Of a stretch of DNA of 64,000 nt, positions 22,617-31,256 are shown piece by piece. The notes under the pieces were generated by a model. That model ran no database searches, was not told the origin of the DNA, and saw only the letters and a list, made by a program, of their open reading frames with translations. The stretch spans positions 1-64,000 of the forward strand of contig CBETVX010000008.1 of the NCBI GenBank assembly GCA_965539935.1, read 5' to 3'. The position numbers were made by a program, and so were the translations under genes. Every line of letters begins with the position of its first letter. Within the stretch, counting starts at the first letter, position 1. Origin of the DNA: CBETVX01 sp965539935 (GTDB lineage Bacteria; Bacillota; Clostridia; Peptostreptococcales; Caminicellaceae).

Positions 22617-22826
22617 CTAATCTAAATTATCTTTTTTATTTTTGTTAGGATTTGATCTGATTATCCTTTTACCATCTTTTTTCATTATATGGTAATCAGG
22701 ATAATCATCAATATTATTAGCAACTTGTCCACGGGTTAAAATCTTTCCAGTTTTAGTATCCAGAAACTTACGGTTTAAACCTGTTTTACTTTCATCAATA
22801 ACTTTAAGTCTTGGTTTTTTACTCAA
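22617..22826 (-). CDS. DUF3892-like small protein on the opposite strand
   Basis: 69 residues read leftward inside the rightward late operon. The segment FLDTKTGKILTRGQVANNID through DYPDYHIMKKDGKRIIRSNP and a final DNLD resemble short proteins annotated DUF3892 (TRGQ..., SNPD...NNLD). The fit is from memory and moderate. Opposite orientation and position beside the MuF cassette suggest an inserted accessory gene expressed independently of the lytic program. AAGTC and gggg-rich leader upstream; no clear promoter. Confidence 0.5.
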   Translation of the reverse strand: MSKKPRLKVIDESKTGLNRKFLDTKTGKILTRGQVANNIDDYPDYHIMKKDGKRIIRSNPNKNKKDNLD

Positions 22827-22973
22827 AATATCACCCCGTAAAATGTCAAGGCACAGCTACTAAACAAATTATCTCATAAAATGCAGACCACCTTTTTGGT
22901 ATTGTAGGTGTAAAAGAACAAGACATCACTGGACACGACCAGGTTAAAAAGTGAAGATGAAAGGAGCGTATTT

Positions 22974-23603
22974 ATGACAAAGAAAGAATTAATTGAAATG
23001 GGCTTAAATGAAGAACAAGCAGAAAAAGTATTAAATTCGCATAAAGAAGAGTTAAAAAGTTTTATCCCCAAAACTAGATTTGATGAGATAAATGAAACTA
23101 AAAAGGAATTGGAACAGCAGATTAAAGAAAGGGATAAACAACTTAAACAGCTCCAGGAAAAAGTAAAAGGCAATGAAGAATTAGAAAAGACCATAAAGGA
23201 CTTGCAAGAGACCAATAAAGCCACTAAAAAAGAGTATGAAGCTAAAATTAAAGAAATGACAATCAATGCAGCAATACAATCAAAACTTACTGATGCAAAA
23301 TATCCTGATTTACTTATAAGTAAGTTTGACAAATCAAAGTTATCGATAGCTGAAGATGGTACAGTATTAGGAATTGACGAACAGCTAAAAACATTGAAAG
23401 AACAATACAAAGACTTATTTAAGCCAGATATTAAAGGGAAAGAACCTAATAATATTGGTGGAAGTTCTATAGCTACAAAAAATCCTTGGAGTAAAGAACA
23501 TTTTAATCTTACAGAGCAAGGAAAGATAATTCGTGAAGATCCTGAAAAAGCAAAACAATTAATATCTCAAGCAGGTGGCAACCCTGCATTATTTGGACTA
23601 TAA
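22974..23603 (+). CDS. Capsid scaffolding protein (gp20-like)
   Basis: 209 residues. An extended charged coiled coil (residues 30-105, ETKKELEQQIKERDKQLKQL) and the C-terminal NPWSKEHFNLTEQGKII / NPALFGL pattern are typical of Phage_GP20 scaffolds. AAAGGAGCG precedes the ATG. It directs capsid assembly and leaves before DNA fills the head. Confidence 0.92.
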   Translation: MTKKELIEMGLNEEQAEKVLNSHKEELKSFIPKTRFDEINETKKELEQQIKERDKQLKQLQEKVKGNEELEKTIKDLQETNKATKKEYEAKIKEMTINAAIQSKLTDAKYPDLLISKFDKSKLSIAEDGTVLGIDEQLKTLKEQYKDLFKPDIKGKEPNNIGGSSIATKNPWSKEHFNLTEQGKIIREDPEKAKQLISQAGGNPALFGL

Positions 23604-23628
23604 AAGTAAGCAAAGGAGATGATTTTAC

Positions 23629-24600
23629 ATGCCAGTAACAAGAGTTAGTGACATTATTATTCCAGAAGTTTTTAATCCTTATGTAATTAACACAATTGAA
23701 GAACAGAATGCTTTAATTCGTTCTGGAATAATGGGAGCTGTACCAGGAATAGAAGTTCCAAATGGTGGTACAACTGTAAATATGCCATTTTGGAATGATT
23801 TAGATGGAGACCCTGAAGCCATTCAAAGTGATTTTGCTTTAACTCCAGATAAAATCACATCTGGGAAAGATGTAGCTAGAGTATTTGAATTCGGTAAAGC
23901 ATGGAGTTCTGAAGATTTAGCAGCAGAATTAGCAGGAAGTGATCCTATGCAGGCGATAGGTAATCGTGTGGCTTCATATTGGACAAGACAGCAACAAAGG
24001 ATACTATTAAAAATGCTAGATGGTGTATTTGCTGATAATGAAACAAATGATAATAAAGATTTAATCTATGATGTTTCAAAAGAAGATGGAACGGGAGAAA
24101 CAGCAAGTGGAGAAGTATTCCTTGAGGCTGCACAATTACTGGGCGATGCAAAAGGCAAATTTACAGCTATTGCTATGCATAGTAGAGTGCATACAAATCT
24201 TCAAAAACTACAATTAATTGATTATATGCCTGAGTCTGAAATAGATATAGGATTTGGAACATATATGGGCAAAACTATAATTGTTGATGATTCATTACCT
24301 GTTATAGATGGAGAAACAAGTGGTAAAAAGTATGCTTCATATTTATTTGGGTCAGGTGCTGTTGGATATGTAGCTGGAAATCCAAAGGTGCCTACTGAAA
24401 CAGATAGAAATACACTAAAAGGTGAAGATATTTTAATTAATAGGCAAAAATTTATAATGCATGTTAGAGGATTTAAGTGGACTGAAGCTGACGTTGCTGG
24501 AGAAATGCCAACACTTGATGAAATTGCTAAGGCTGAAAATTATGATAGAGTTTATGACAAGAAAAAAGTTAGAGTAGTTAAGGTTGTTACTAATGGTTAA
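23629..24600 (+). CDS. Major capsid protein
   Basis: 323 residues, HK97-fold family of the clostridial 'gp-F-like' type. Begins TRVSDIIIPEVFNPYVINTI, with QQRILLKMLDGVFADN and IAMHSRVHTNLQKLQLIDYM in the middle and IMHVRGFKW near the end. Strong SD (AAAGGAGATG). It forms the shell around the scaffold. Confidence 0.93.
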   Translation: MPVTRVSDIIIPEVFNPYVINTIEEQNALIRSGIMGAVPGIEVPNGGTTVNMPFWNDLDGDPEAIQSDFALTPDKITSGKDVARVFEFGKAWSSEDLAAELAGSDPMQAIGNRVASYWTRQQQRILLKMLDGVFADNETNDNKDLIYDVSKEDGTGETASGEVFLEAAQLLGDAKGKFTAIAMHSRVHTNLQKLQLIDYMPESEIDIGFGTYMGKTIIVDDSLPVIDGETSGKKYASYLFGSGAVGYVAGNPKVPTETDRNTLKGEDILINRQKFIMHVRGFKWTEADVAGEMPTLDEIAKAENYDRVYDKKKVRVVKVVTNG

Positions 24601-24632
24601 GGTCAAGGTCTATCTTGGCCTTTTCCTTTTAT
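24599..24632 (+). terminator. Hairpin after the capsid gene
   Basis: AAGGTCAAG (24599-24607) and CTTGGCCTT (24614-24622), one G-T pair, followed by TTCCTTTT. Probably an attenuator that sets capsid above tail expression. Confidence 0.7.
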
Positions 24633-24647
24633 GAAAGAGGTGAAAAT

Positions 24648-24890
24648 ATGGGAGCAACTACATTTTATTTATTAGAACTTGAAAAGAAACAAAAAGAACA
24701 ATTAAAAAAGCAGAACCAGGAAGATGAAAAATTAGTAAATGAGAAAAACACAGAAGAACATTATATTGAAACAGACTACAGTAAGCTGACTAAAGATGAA
24801 ATTAAAGCAATACTTAAAGAAAAAGGAATTGATTATGATAGCAGAGCTAAAAAGGATGAATTAGTTAATCTTCTAAAGAAAGTGACATAA
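24648..24890 (+). CDS. Small head protein with SAP/HeH-like domain
   Basis: 80 residues from ATG at 24648 (AAAGAGGTG upstream). N-terminal lysine/glutamate-rich helix, then DYSKLTKDEIKAILKEKGID and KKDELVNLLKK, the helix-extended-helix motif (HeH/SAP) often found behind capsid genes and thought to contact DNA or the connector. Confidence 0.7.
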   Translation: MGATTFYLLELEKKQKEQLKKQNQEDEKLVNEKNTEEHYIETDYSKLTKDEIKAILKEKGIDYDSRAKKDELVNLLKKVT

Positions 24891-24904
24891 AAGGAGCTGA
24901 TACA

Positions 24905-25243
24905 ATGCTCAAAGAGGAATTAAGAGAATTGGTAAAAGAAAATTTAAAGATAGAAGATGATAGTAAAGATTTAATCATTGATGATGTTATTCAAGAAGTT
25001 TTAAATTATTGCAATCTCACAGAGGTTACTGTAGATTTAGAGCCGTTTATCCGTAAAAAAGTTAAAACTATTATTGACTATGAAACAGAGAATGGACCAA
25101 ATAATGTATTTGATGTGAAATCCATAAAAGAAGGAGATGTGTCAATTACTTATAATACGGACCAAGTTTCAAAAGAAACCATCTATGGGTTATCTGATAG
25201 GGATAAAAAAACATTGCAGCAATTTAGGAGGCTAAGAAAATGA
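24905..25243 (+). CDS. Head-tail connector (gp6-like adaptor)
   Basis: 112 residues. Helical N-terminal half (VIQEVLNYCNLTEV) and the EPFIRKKVKTIIDYE segment match the gp6/gp15-type connector that binds under the portal. Next gene overlaps by 4 bases. Confidence 0.8.
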   Translation: MLKEELRELVKENLKIEDDSKDLIIDDVIQEVLNYCNLTEVTVDLEPFIRKKVKTIIDYETENGPNNVFDVKSIKEGDVSITYNTDQVSKETIYGLSDRDKKTLQQFRRLRK

Positions 25244-25575
25244 GTGCTCTTAAAAGACTATGGAAAGATAAAATGGATATCTATAGATGGGTTGAAGTAG
25301 TTGAAAATGGAATTACAAAGAGTAAGGAGCAATTGATGTATTCTAATGTCCGATGTCATTACAGTAAAGGCTCTTTAACTGATACTGGAGTAAATGAAGT
25401 ACCAAGTTTAATTAATTCTCATAAGTTATTTTGTGGGTTAGATGTTGACTTACAAGAAGGTGACAAGATTATTGTAACTCAAAGAAACGGTAAGCAAGTA
25501 ACTCTTACAGTCGGTGAAGGATTTCCATATAGTACACATCAGGAATTTAGTGTAAAGAGAGAGGATACAGCATGA
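25240..25575 (+). CDS. Head closure / head-tail adaptor protein
   Basis: 111 residues, beta-barrel character: DKMDIYRWVEVVENGITKSK, RCHYSKGSL and EGDKIIVTQRNGKQVTL. Position (connector, this, gp10-like) and pattern fit the gp16/stopper family that closes the filled capsid. Confidence 0.75.
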   Translation: MSALKRLWKDKMDIYRWVEVVENGITKSKEQLMYSNVRCHYSKGSLTDTGVNEVPSLINSHKLFCGLDVDLQEGDKIIVTQRNGKQVTLTVGEGFPYSTHQEFSVKREDTA

Positions 25576-25982
25576 GTAATTATTCGAAAAACAAAACAGA
25601 GATTAATAAATTTAGAAAAGAGCTTAAGGCTATGCTAGATGATATATCTGATATTGATAAAAGAGTGTTGACTAAAGCAGTTAATGCAGGACTTATGGAT
25701 GTTAAGAAAAATACACCAGTTATTACAGGTTTTATGAGAAAAAGTTGGTATACAACTCCTACTAAAAAAACTACTCAAGGCGTAAAAAAAGAATTAGCAA
25801 ATAGTGCTGACTATTCAGCTTATGTTAATTATGGACATAGGATTGTTAATAAAGCAGGTAAAACTATTAGCTGGGTAAAAGGTCAGTTTATGCTAGAAAA
25901 AGCTATCAATCATGTTGAAAAAATAATGGTAAAGGAGTTTGAAAAAGAAGTTGAGAGGGTGAACAGAAAACATGATAAGTGA
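25572..25982 (+). CDS. HK97 gp10-like tail completion protein
   Basis: 136 residues. VKKNTPVITGFMRKSW followed by YSAYVNYGHRIVNKAG is the HK97-gp10 signature. Overlaps both neighbours by a few bases. Confidence 0.85.
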   Translation: MSNYSKNKTEINKFRKELKAMLDDISDIDKRVLTKAVNAGLMDVKKNTPVITGFMRKSWYTTPTKKTTQGVKKELANSADYSAYVNYGHRIVNKAGKTISWVKGQFMLEKAINHVEKIMVKEFEKEVERVNRKHDK

Positions 25983-26385
25983 TATTAAACAAGCGATTGT
26001 AAACAAATTATTAGAACTTTATCCTAATTATGTAGTATATGATGAAGATATCCCTCAAAACTTTAAGACACCCTCCTTTTTAATCACTTTTGTAGAACAA
26101 AATTATAATAAAAGACTTAATAACAAGTACCAAAGTACATTATCATTTGACATAGCTTATTTTAGTGATAAAAGTAGTACAGAGATAAAAAATGACTGTT
26201 TAGACGTTCAGATAGACTTACTAAGAGCATTTGATTTGGTTGAAAGTTATAGAGTACTAAATAAGCAAGCTACAATAACAGATAATGTTCTGCATATTAC
26301 ATTTGATATAAAAGTATGGGAAATTAGAGAAGAAGAGTTTGCTAAAATGCAAAGGCAACAAACAAATACAGATATAAGGGAGTGA
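25972..26385 (+). CDS. Tail terminator-like protein (DUF6838 type)
   Basis: 137 residues, order and fold pattern of PBSX-like terminators: YPNYVVYDEDIPQNFKTPSF, FDIAYFSD and ITFDIKVWE. It likely caps the tail tube for joining to the head. Confidence 0.75.
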   Translation: MISDIKQAIVNKLLELYPNYVVYDEDIPQNFKTPSFLITFVEQNYNKRLNNKYQSTLSFDIAYFSDKSSTEIKNDCLDVQIDLLRAFDLVESYRVLNKQATITDNVLHITFDIKVWEIREEEFAKMQRQQTNTDIRE

Positions 26386-26389
26386 AAAT

Positions 26390-27436
26390 ATGGCAGGAAC
26401 ATGGACTAGTCAAAACAAAATATTACCTGGAGCTTATATAAATTTTCTTACCAATACCCCATTATCTATTACAGTAGGTGATAGGGGTATTGTTTTATTG
26501 TTACAAGAAATGAGTTCAGGTAATTCTGGTAAAATGTATGAGATTACAGCTACAGATAAAAGCCAATATCCTGAAGGGATTAAAGATGAAGAGAAGCTGC
26601 TTGTAAATGAAGCATTAAAGGGAGCTCAAAGAGTAATTTTATATAACTTAGGTAGTGATCATACATCTGAAACTCTTGCTACAGCTTTATCTGTATTGAA
26701 AACTGTTAATTTTAATGTTCTTTGTTATCCCTATGATGGTGAAGATTATAATGGCAATAAGTCTATTATACAAACATGGGTAAAGACTATGAGAGAAGAA
26801 GAAGGGCTTAAAATTCAAGCTATACTTGCTAATTATGGGGCAGATAATGAAGGGATAATTAATGTCACACAGGGAGTTAAACTTTCCGACGAAACAGAAT
26901 TAACCGCAGCACAAACTACTGCATGGGTAGCAGGAATAACAGCAGGAGCAAATATTAATCAGTCTAACACTGGCCGTAAATATGCTGGAGCTATTGATGT
27001 AATACCTAGAAAAACCAAAACGGAAATGGAAACAGCAATAACAAATGGAGAGTTTGTTCTCAAGGTAGATACAGCTCAAAATGTAACAGCAGTTTATGAT
27101 ATTAACTCATTAACAACTATTACCCCTGAAAAAGGTAAGCAGTTTACCAAGAATAGGGTAATAAGGACTATTGATGGTATTAATAATGATATTGTTGAGA
27201 TATTTGAAAGCAACTATGTAGGTAAGGTAAACAATAACGAAGATGGCAGGTCTTTATTAAGGGCTACATTAATTGAATACTTTAATGAACTCCAAAGACT
27301 TAACGCTATTAAAAATTTTGCTCCTGAAGATGTAACTGTAAGTCCTGGCGTTGACTCTGATGTAGTAGTGATTGATTGCTATATTCAGCCAGTTGATAGT
27401 GTGGAAAAGATATATATTACTGTTAACCTATCTTAA
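26390..27436 (+). CDS. Contractile tail sheath protein (XkdK-like)
   Basis: 348 residues. WTSQNKILPGAYINFLTNTP at the start, IQAILANYGADNEGIINV in the core and the C-terminal domain SPGVDSDVVVIDCYIQPVDS with EKIYITVNL match Phage_sheath_1 of PBSX and clostridial myophages. This shows the tail is contractile. Confidence 0.95.
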   Translation: MAGTWTSQNKILPGAYINFLTNTPLSITVGDRGIVLLLQEMSSGNSGKMYEITATDKSQYPEGIKDEEKLLVNEALKGAQRVILYNLGSDHTSETLATALSVLKTVNFNVLCYPYDGEDYNGNKSIIQTWVKTMREEEGLKIQAILANYGADNEGIINVTQGVKLSDETELTAAQTTAWVAGITAGANINQSNTGRKYAGAIDVIPRKTKTEMETAITNGEFVLKVDTAQNVTAVYDINSLTTITPEKGKQFTKNRVIRTIDGINNDIVEIFESNYVGKVNNNEDGRSLLRATLIEYFNELQRLNAIKNFAPEDVTVSPGVDSDVVVIDCYIQPVDSVEKIYITVNLS

Positions 27437-27453
27437 GAAAGGAGTGTTAAGAC

Positions 27454-27930
27454 ATGGCAGATAATTATGCAAGATTATCAGATACCCTTTCAGCTAAAGA
27501 AGGAAAGGCCTACATTACTATAGATGGCCAAAATAGAGAATTATTCGAAATATCTGCTCTAAATGCACAAATAGACTTAGTAGTACAGTCTAGACGAATG
27601 TTAGGACATAGAATGACACAGCATAAAGTAACAGGAGCAGAAGGAACTGGTTCAATGACTATGTATTTTATGAATAGTCAGATGTTAAATCAAGCAATTG
27701 AATATATAAAGTCAGGGAATTATAAAGGAATTAAACTTCAAGTAAAAAACGAGGATCCACAATCAACTGTAGGCAAGCAGGAAGTTGTATTATCCAATGT
27801 AATATTAAGTTCTATTCCTGTTGCAATAATTGATGACCAATCAGATGATCCAATAACCTTTGATACTGACTTTACATTTGACGATATAGAAAATCTTGAA
27901 AGTTTTAACTTACCAGAGAATTATAGATAA
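27454..27930 (+). CDS. Tail tube protein (XkdM-like)
   Basis: 158 residues. RLSDTLSAKEGKAYITIDGQ, MLGHRMTQHKVTGAEGTGSM and TFDTDFTFDDIENLESF are the family's pattern. Forms the inner tube within the sheath. Confidence 0.93.
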   Translation: MADNYARLSDTLSAKEGKAYITIDGQNRELFEISALNAQIDLVVQSRRMLGHRMTQHKVTGAEGTGSMTMYFMNSQMLNQAIEYIKSGNYKGIKLQVKNEDPQSTVGKQEVVLSNVILSSIPVAIIDDQSDDPITFDTDFTFDDIENLESFNLPENYR

Positions 27931-27983
27931 GAAGTAGATAATTCTTAATTAATTTAAAATATTTTATTATGGAGGGATAGTAT

Positions 27984-28388
27984 ATGAGTTCACTAAAAGC
28001 ATTTTTAAATCCAATACAAGTAGAAAATAAAGAGGTTATTGTGTCTAATCGCTTCCAAGAAGATGGAAAACCAGTACCCTTTGTAATTAGGCCTATTACA
28101 CAAAAAGAAAATGAGCAGTTAATAAAAAAATATACTAAGAGAGATAAAAAAGGAAATGAAACCTTCAATCGTGCCGAGTATGTTCAAGCTTTGACAGCGG
28201 CTGCAGTTGTATTTCCTGACTTAAAAAATACAGAATTACAAAAAGCCTATGGAGTATTAGGTGAAAGTGAACTATTAAAGAATATGCTTTATGCTGGGGA
28301 ATATGCAGAACTAGCACAAGCAGTTCAGGAATTAAGTGGTCTTGATAAAGATATAAATGAGGAGATAGAAGAAGTAAAAAACGAATAA
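27984..28388 (+). CDS. Tail assembly chaperone, short form (XkdN-like)
   Basis: 134 residues. MSSLKAFLNPIQVENKEVIV, RPITQKENEQLIKKYT and GELELLKNML-like segments match PBSX XkdN. It precedes the tape measure gene, where tail chaperones are made as two products. The last sense codons GTA AAA AAC contain a perfect A_AAA_AAC slippery heptamer; see the frameshift entry. Confidence 0.9.
   Translation: MSSLKAFLNPIQVENKEVIVSNRFQEDGKPVPFVIRPITQKENEQLIKKYTKRDKKGNETFNRAEYVQALTAAAVVFPDLKNTELQKAYGVLGESELLKNMLYAGEYAELAQAVQELSGLDKDINEEIEEVKNE
28376..28382 (+). promoter_or_regulatory. Programmed -1 ribosomal frameshift site
   Basis: A_AAA_AAC in the zero frame of the XkdN-like gene, two codons before its stop. 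Slipping back one base joins the frame that is open from 28382 to 28597. The position matches the G/GT-type frameshifts used by most tailed phages. Confidence 0.8.
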
Positions 28389-28597
28389 AGCAAGGTGATG
28401 CTGAGTTTAACTTGGCCCACTTTGCTCTTCAAAAACTTCATATTTTACCTTCTACTTTAGCTAATATGAGTGAGAGAGAAAAAGCCTTAGTATATGCAAG
28501 TATCCAGTTGAGAATAGAAGAAGAAAAAAGACAAAATGATAAAATAAAAAAATTAAATGCGACTAGAGGAGTTCGACGAGGAAGGGGGCAAAGATAA
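28382..28597 (+). CDS. Tail chaperone frameshift extension (long-form C-terminus)
   Basis: After the -1 shift, 71 further residues (beginning RIKQGDAEFNLAHFALQK) are added, giving a fusion of about 204 residues. An independent start (TTG at 28412) has no good SD, so production through the frameshift is preferred. The C-terminus is arginine-rich (GVRRGRGQR). It should act with the short form to hold the tape measure protein during tube assembly. Its stop overlaps the next ATG (TAATG). Confidence 0.8.
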   Translation, partial: RIKQGDAEFNLAHFALQKLHILPSTLANMSEREKALVYASIQLRIEEEKRQNDKIKKLNATRGVRRGRGQR

Positions 28598-30585
28598 TGG
28601 CTACCCTCAAGGCAATGTTCAAATTATTTGATGGTTATTCTAGAACTATTGATAAAATTGAAAGAAAAACAAAAAATACAACGGATAAAATGTTAAATGC
28701 TAGCGGAGCAACCGATAAATTTAATAAAAAGTTAAGAGCTACAGGTGCAAATGCTAATATTGCAAGCTCTGGATTAGGAAAGTTAATAGGTACTTTCTTA
28801 AGTCTTGCTGCAGCTAAAAAAGGTATGGACATAGCAGATGAATATACCAATACAGCAGCAAGACTTTCTTTAATTAATGACGGTTTACAAACACAAGCAG
28901 AACTTCAGGAAAAAATATTTGCTGCTGCTAACAGGTCTAGAGGAGCTTATTCTGATATGGCGGATGCAATATCTAAAATGGGGCTGCTAGCTGGTGATGT
29001 CTTTAAGTCTAATGACGAATTAATAGGGTTTACAGAGTTATTACAAAAGTCCTTTAAAGTAGGTGGGGCAAGTCAGTCAGAGCAATCCGCAGCAATGTTA
29101 CAATTAAGTCAAGCAATGGCAGCCGGTAGACTACAAGGAGATGAATTTAGGTCCATAACGGAAAATGCCCCAATAATAGCTGATGCAATAGCAAAGTATA
29201 TGGGTAAAAGTAAGGGAGAACTAAAAGAATTATCTGCAGAAGGAGTAATTACTGCAGACATTATTAAAAATGCTATGTTTATGGCTGCTGAAGATATAAA
29301 TACTAAATTTCAAACAATGCCTATGACATTCGGAGATATATGGAATAAGATTAAAAACGGGGGATTAAAAGCCTTTAACCTAGTTATTCAGAAAGTTAAT
29401 AAGCAAATAAATTCAGAGGGTTTCAATAAATTCATTAATGGATTTATTAATGGATTTTACACAATAGCAATAGTTGCAGGTGGATTAATTGACATAATTT
29501 CAAAAATAGGTTCATTCTTTGTGAATAATTGGAGTATCATAGAGCCTTTACTTTGGGGTATTATAGGAGCACTGGTTGTATATAATGCAACTATGGGAAT
29601 TGCCTGGTTAACTACTCTGAAAGATATAGGGGCTAAAGTGAAACATACCGCTGTATCATGGGCAGAAACAGCAGCTTTATTAGCTTTGATTGCAGCACAA
29701 GAAGGACTTAATGCTGCCCTCATGGCTTGTCCAATAACATGGATTATAACAGGAGTAATTGCTCTTATAGCCATATTTTATTCAGCTATTGCAGTGATAA
29801 ATAAGTTAGCTGGTACCAGTATTTCAGCAACAGGAGTAATTACTGGTGCCTTTATGTTTACTGCAGCTTTTATTGGAAATGTAGTAATTGGATTAATGAA
29901 TTCGTTAATCCAAGCTGTATGGACAAAATTTGTGGAACCATTTATAGGTATAATTGAATGGGTTCTTAATGCTGCCAATAGCGGATTTAACAGTTTTGGT
30001 GGTGCTGTTTCTAATCTGATAGGGCAGATTATTTCATGGTTTTTATCCCTTGGAAAAGTAGTAACAAAAATCATAGACGCTATTTTTGGAACTGATTGGA
30101 CAAATGGACTTTCTGATTTGCAAGAAAAAGTACTTTCTTGGGGCAAAAATGAAAATGCTATTACTATTAATCGAGATGCTCCAACAATCAAACATAGATT
30201 TGAATATGGTAAGGCATGGGCCACGGGTTATGAATTTGGAAAAAAGATAGAAGATAAAATATCATCATTTACTGATTTAATGACAGGTTCAAGTGAAGGA
30301 TTGAATATAGATGATATAGGAACAGAACAAAATCCCCTTACAGTTGAAGGATTTGGACCTAATGGCAAAGTAGAAGTTGACATGTCTGATGAGGATTTAA
30401 AATATCTTAGAGATATAGCACAAAGAGAATATATCAATAAGTTTAGCACAGCAACATTAGCTCCTAACATACAAATAAGTTTTGGAGATGTTCATAAGGA
30501 GGCAGATGCAGATAAAGTAGTAGGTAGAATAAGAAAGATACTTCAGGAAGAAATAGCAACTGCTGCAGAAGGGAGCTATGCTTAA
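28597..30585 (+). CDS. Tail tape measure protein
   Basis: 662 residues. The N-terminal tape-measure domain contains RLSLINDGLQTQAELQEKIF, AAMLQLSQAMAAGRLQGDEF and ENAPIIADAIAKYMG. Then several hydrophobic segments (about 290-460) and an amphipathic C-terminus follow. It sets tail length and probably enters the membrane at ejection. 662 residues predicts a tail of roughly 100 nm using the usual 1.5 angstrom per residue rule. Confidence 0.95.
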   Translation: MATLKAMFKLFDGYSRTIDKIERKTKNTTDKMLNASGATDKFNKKLRATGANANIASSGLGKLIGTFLSLAAAKKGMDIADEYTNTAARLSLINDGLQTQAELQEKIFAAANRSRGAYSDMADAISKMGLLAGDVFKSNDELIGFTELLQKSFKVGGASQSEQSAAMLQLSQAMAAGRLQGDEFRSITENAPIIADAIAKYMGKSKGELKELSAEGVITADIIKNAMFMAAEDINTKFQTMPMTFGDIWNKIKNGGLKAFNLVIQKVNKQINSEGFNKFINGFINGFYTIAIVAGGLIDIISKIGSFFVNNWSIIEPLLWGIIGALVVYNATMGIAWLTTLKDIGAKVKHTAVSWAETAALLALIAAQEGLNAALMACPITWIITGVIALIAIFYSAIAVINKLAGTSISATGVITGAFMFTAAFIGNVVIGLMNSLIQAVWTKFVEPFIGIIEWVLNAANSGFNSFGGAVSNLIGQIISWFLSLGKVVTKIIDAIFGTDWTNGLSDLQEKVLSWGKNENAITINRDAPTIKHRFEYGKAWATGYEFGKKIEDKISSFTDLMTGSSEGLNIDDIGTEQNPLTVEGFGPNGKVEVDMSDEDLKYLRDIAQREYINKFSTATLAPNIQISFGDVHKEADADKVVGRIRKILQEEIATAAEGSYA

Positions 30586-31256
30586 TGGGTGGCTATGCAA
30601 TATTTTTTGATAAAGATAATACAACTTATAGACTTCCTACTAATCCAGAACAAATTGAAATATCTAGTAATCAATCTATAGAAAAATACGAGATATTAAA
30701 GTTAGGACAAATTGCAGTGCCTACCCATATGGAATTAAAAGAGTATAGCTTTGAATGTGAATTTCCTTATAATCCTTTGCATTATGTAGAAACATCAGGT
30801 GAGTTTGAAGATCCTGATTTTTATATTGAATTATTTCAAAAATGGAGAGAAGAAAAAGAGCCAGTACGTTTTATTGCAAGCAATGGTATAGGAGATGATA
30901 TTAATACTCTTGTACTTATTGAGGAATTGATAATAACTGAAAAAGCTGGAGAAGAAGGAGATAAGTATATTAATTTTAGATTAGTTGAATACAGAGAATT
31001 TGGGAAAAAATCAGTAATTGTACCTACATCAACATCAGTAGGGGCAGTAGTTACAACAGAAGAAGTACCTACACCAAAAGTTAATCCAAAGAGTAATGGA
31101 ACCTATACAGTACAATCTGGAGATACTCTATGGTCTATAGCTAAGAAATACTATGGGGATGGGTCAAAATATACAGAAATAGTTAATGCAAATAGTGATA
31201 ATATAAAAAATCCTAATTTGATTTATGTTGGACAAAAGTTGGTGATACCAATATGA
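30585..31256 (+). CDS. LysM tail protein (XkdP-like)
   Basis: 223 residues. The N-terminal region IFFDKDNTTYRLPTNPEQIE is typical of XkdP. A C-terminal LysM domain (residues 174-223: YTVQSGDTLWSIAKKYYGDG and NPNLIYVGQKLVIP) binds peptidoglycan. Joins tube and baseplate. Confidence 0.93.
   Translation: MGGYAIFFDKDNTTYRLPTNPEQIEISSNQSIEKYEILKLGQIAVPTHMELKEYSFECEFPYNPLHYVETSGEFEDPDFYIELFQKWREEKEPVRFIASNGIGDDINTLVLIEELIITEKAGEEGDKYINFRLVEYREFGKKSVIVPTSTSVGAVVTTEEVPTPKVNPKSNGTYTVQSGDTLWSIAKKYYGDGSKYTEIVNANSDNIKNPNLIYVGQKLVIPI

Noticed and set aside
22874..23410. Leftward serine/leucine-rich frame across the scaffold gene
   Set aside because: Low-complexity antisense of a lysine/glutamate-rich coiled coil; the scaffold protein is clear.
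29457..30470. Leftward open frames inside the tape measure gene
   Set aside because: Shadow frames caused by codon bias in a long gene; no SD and no domain.
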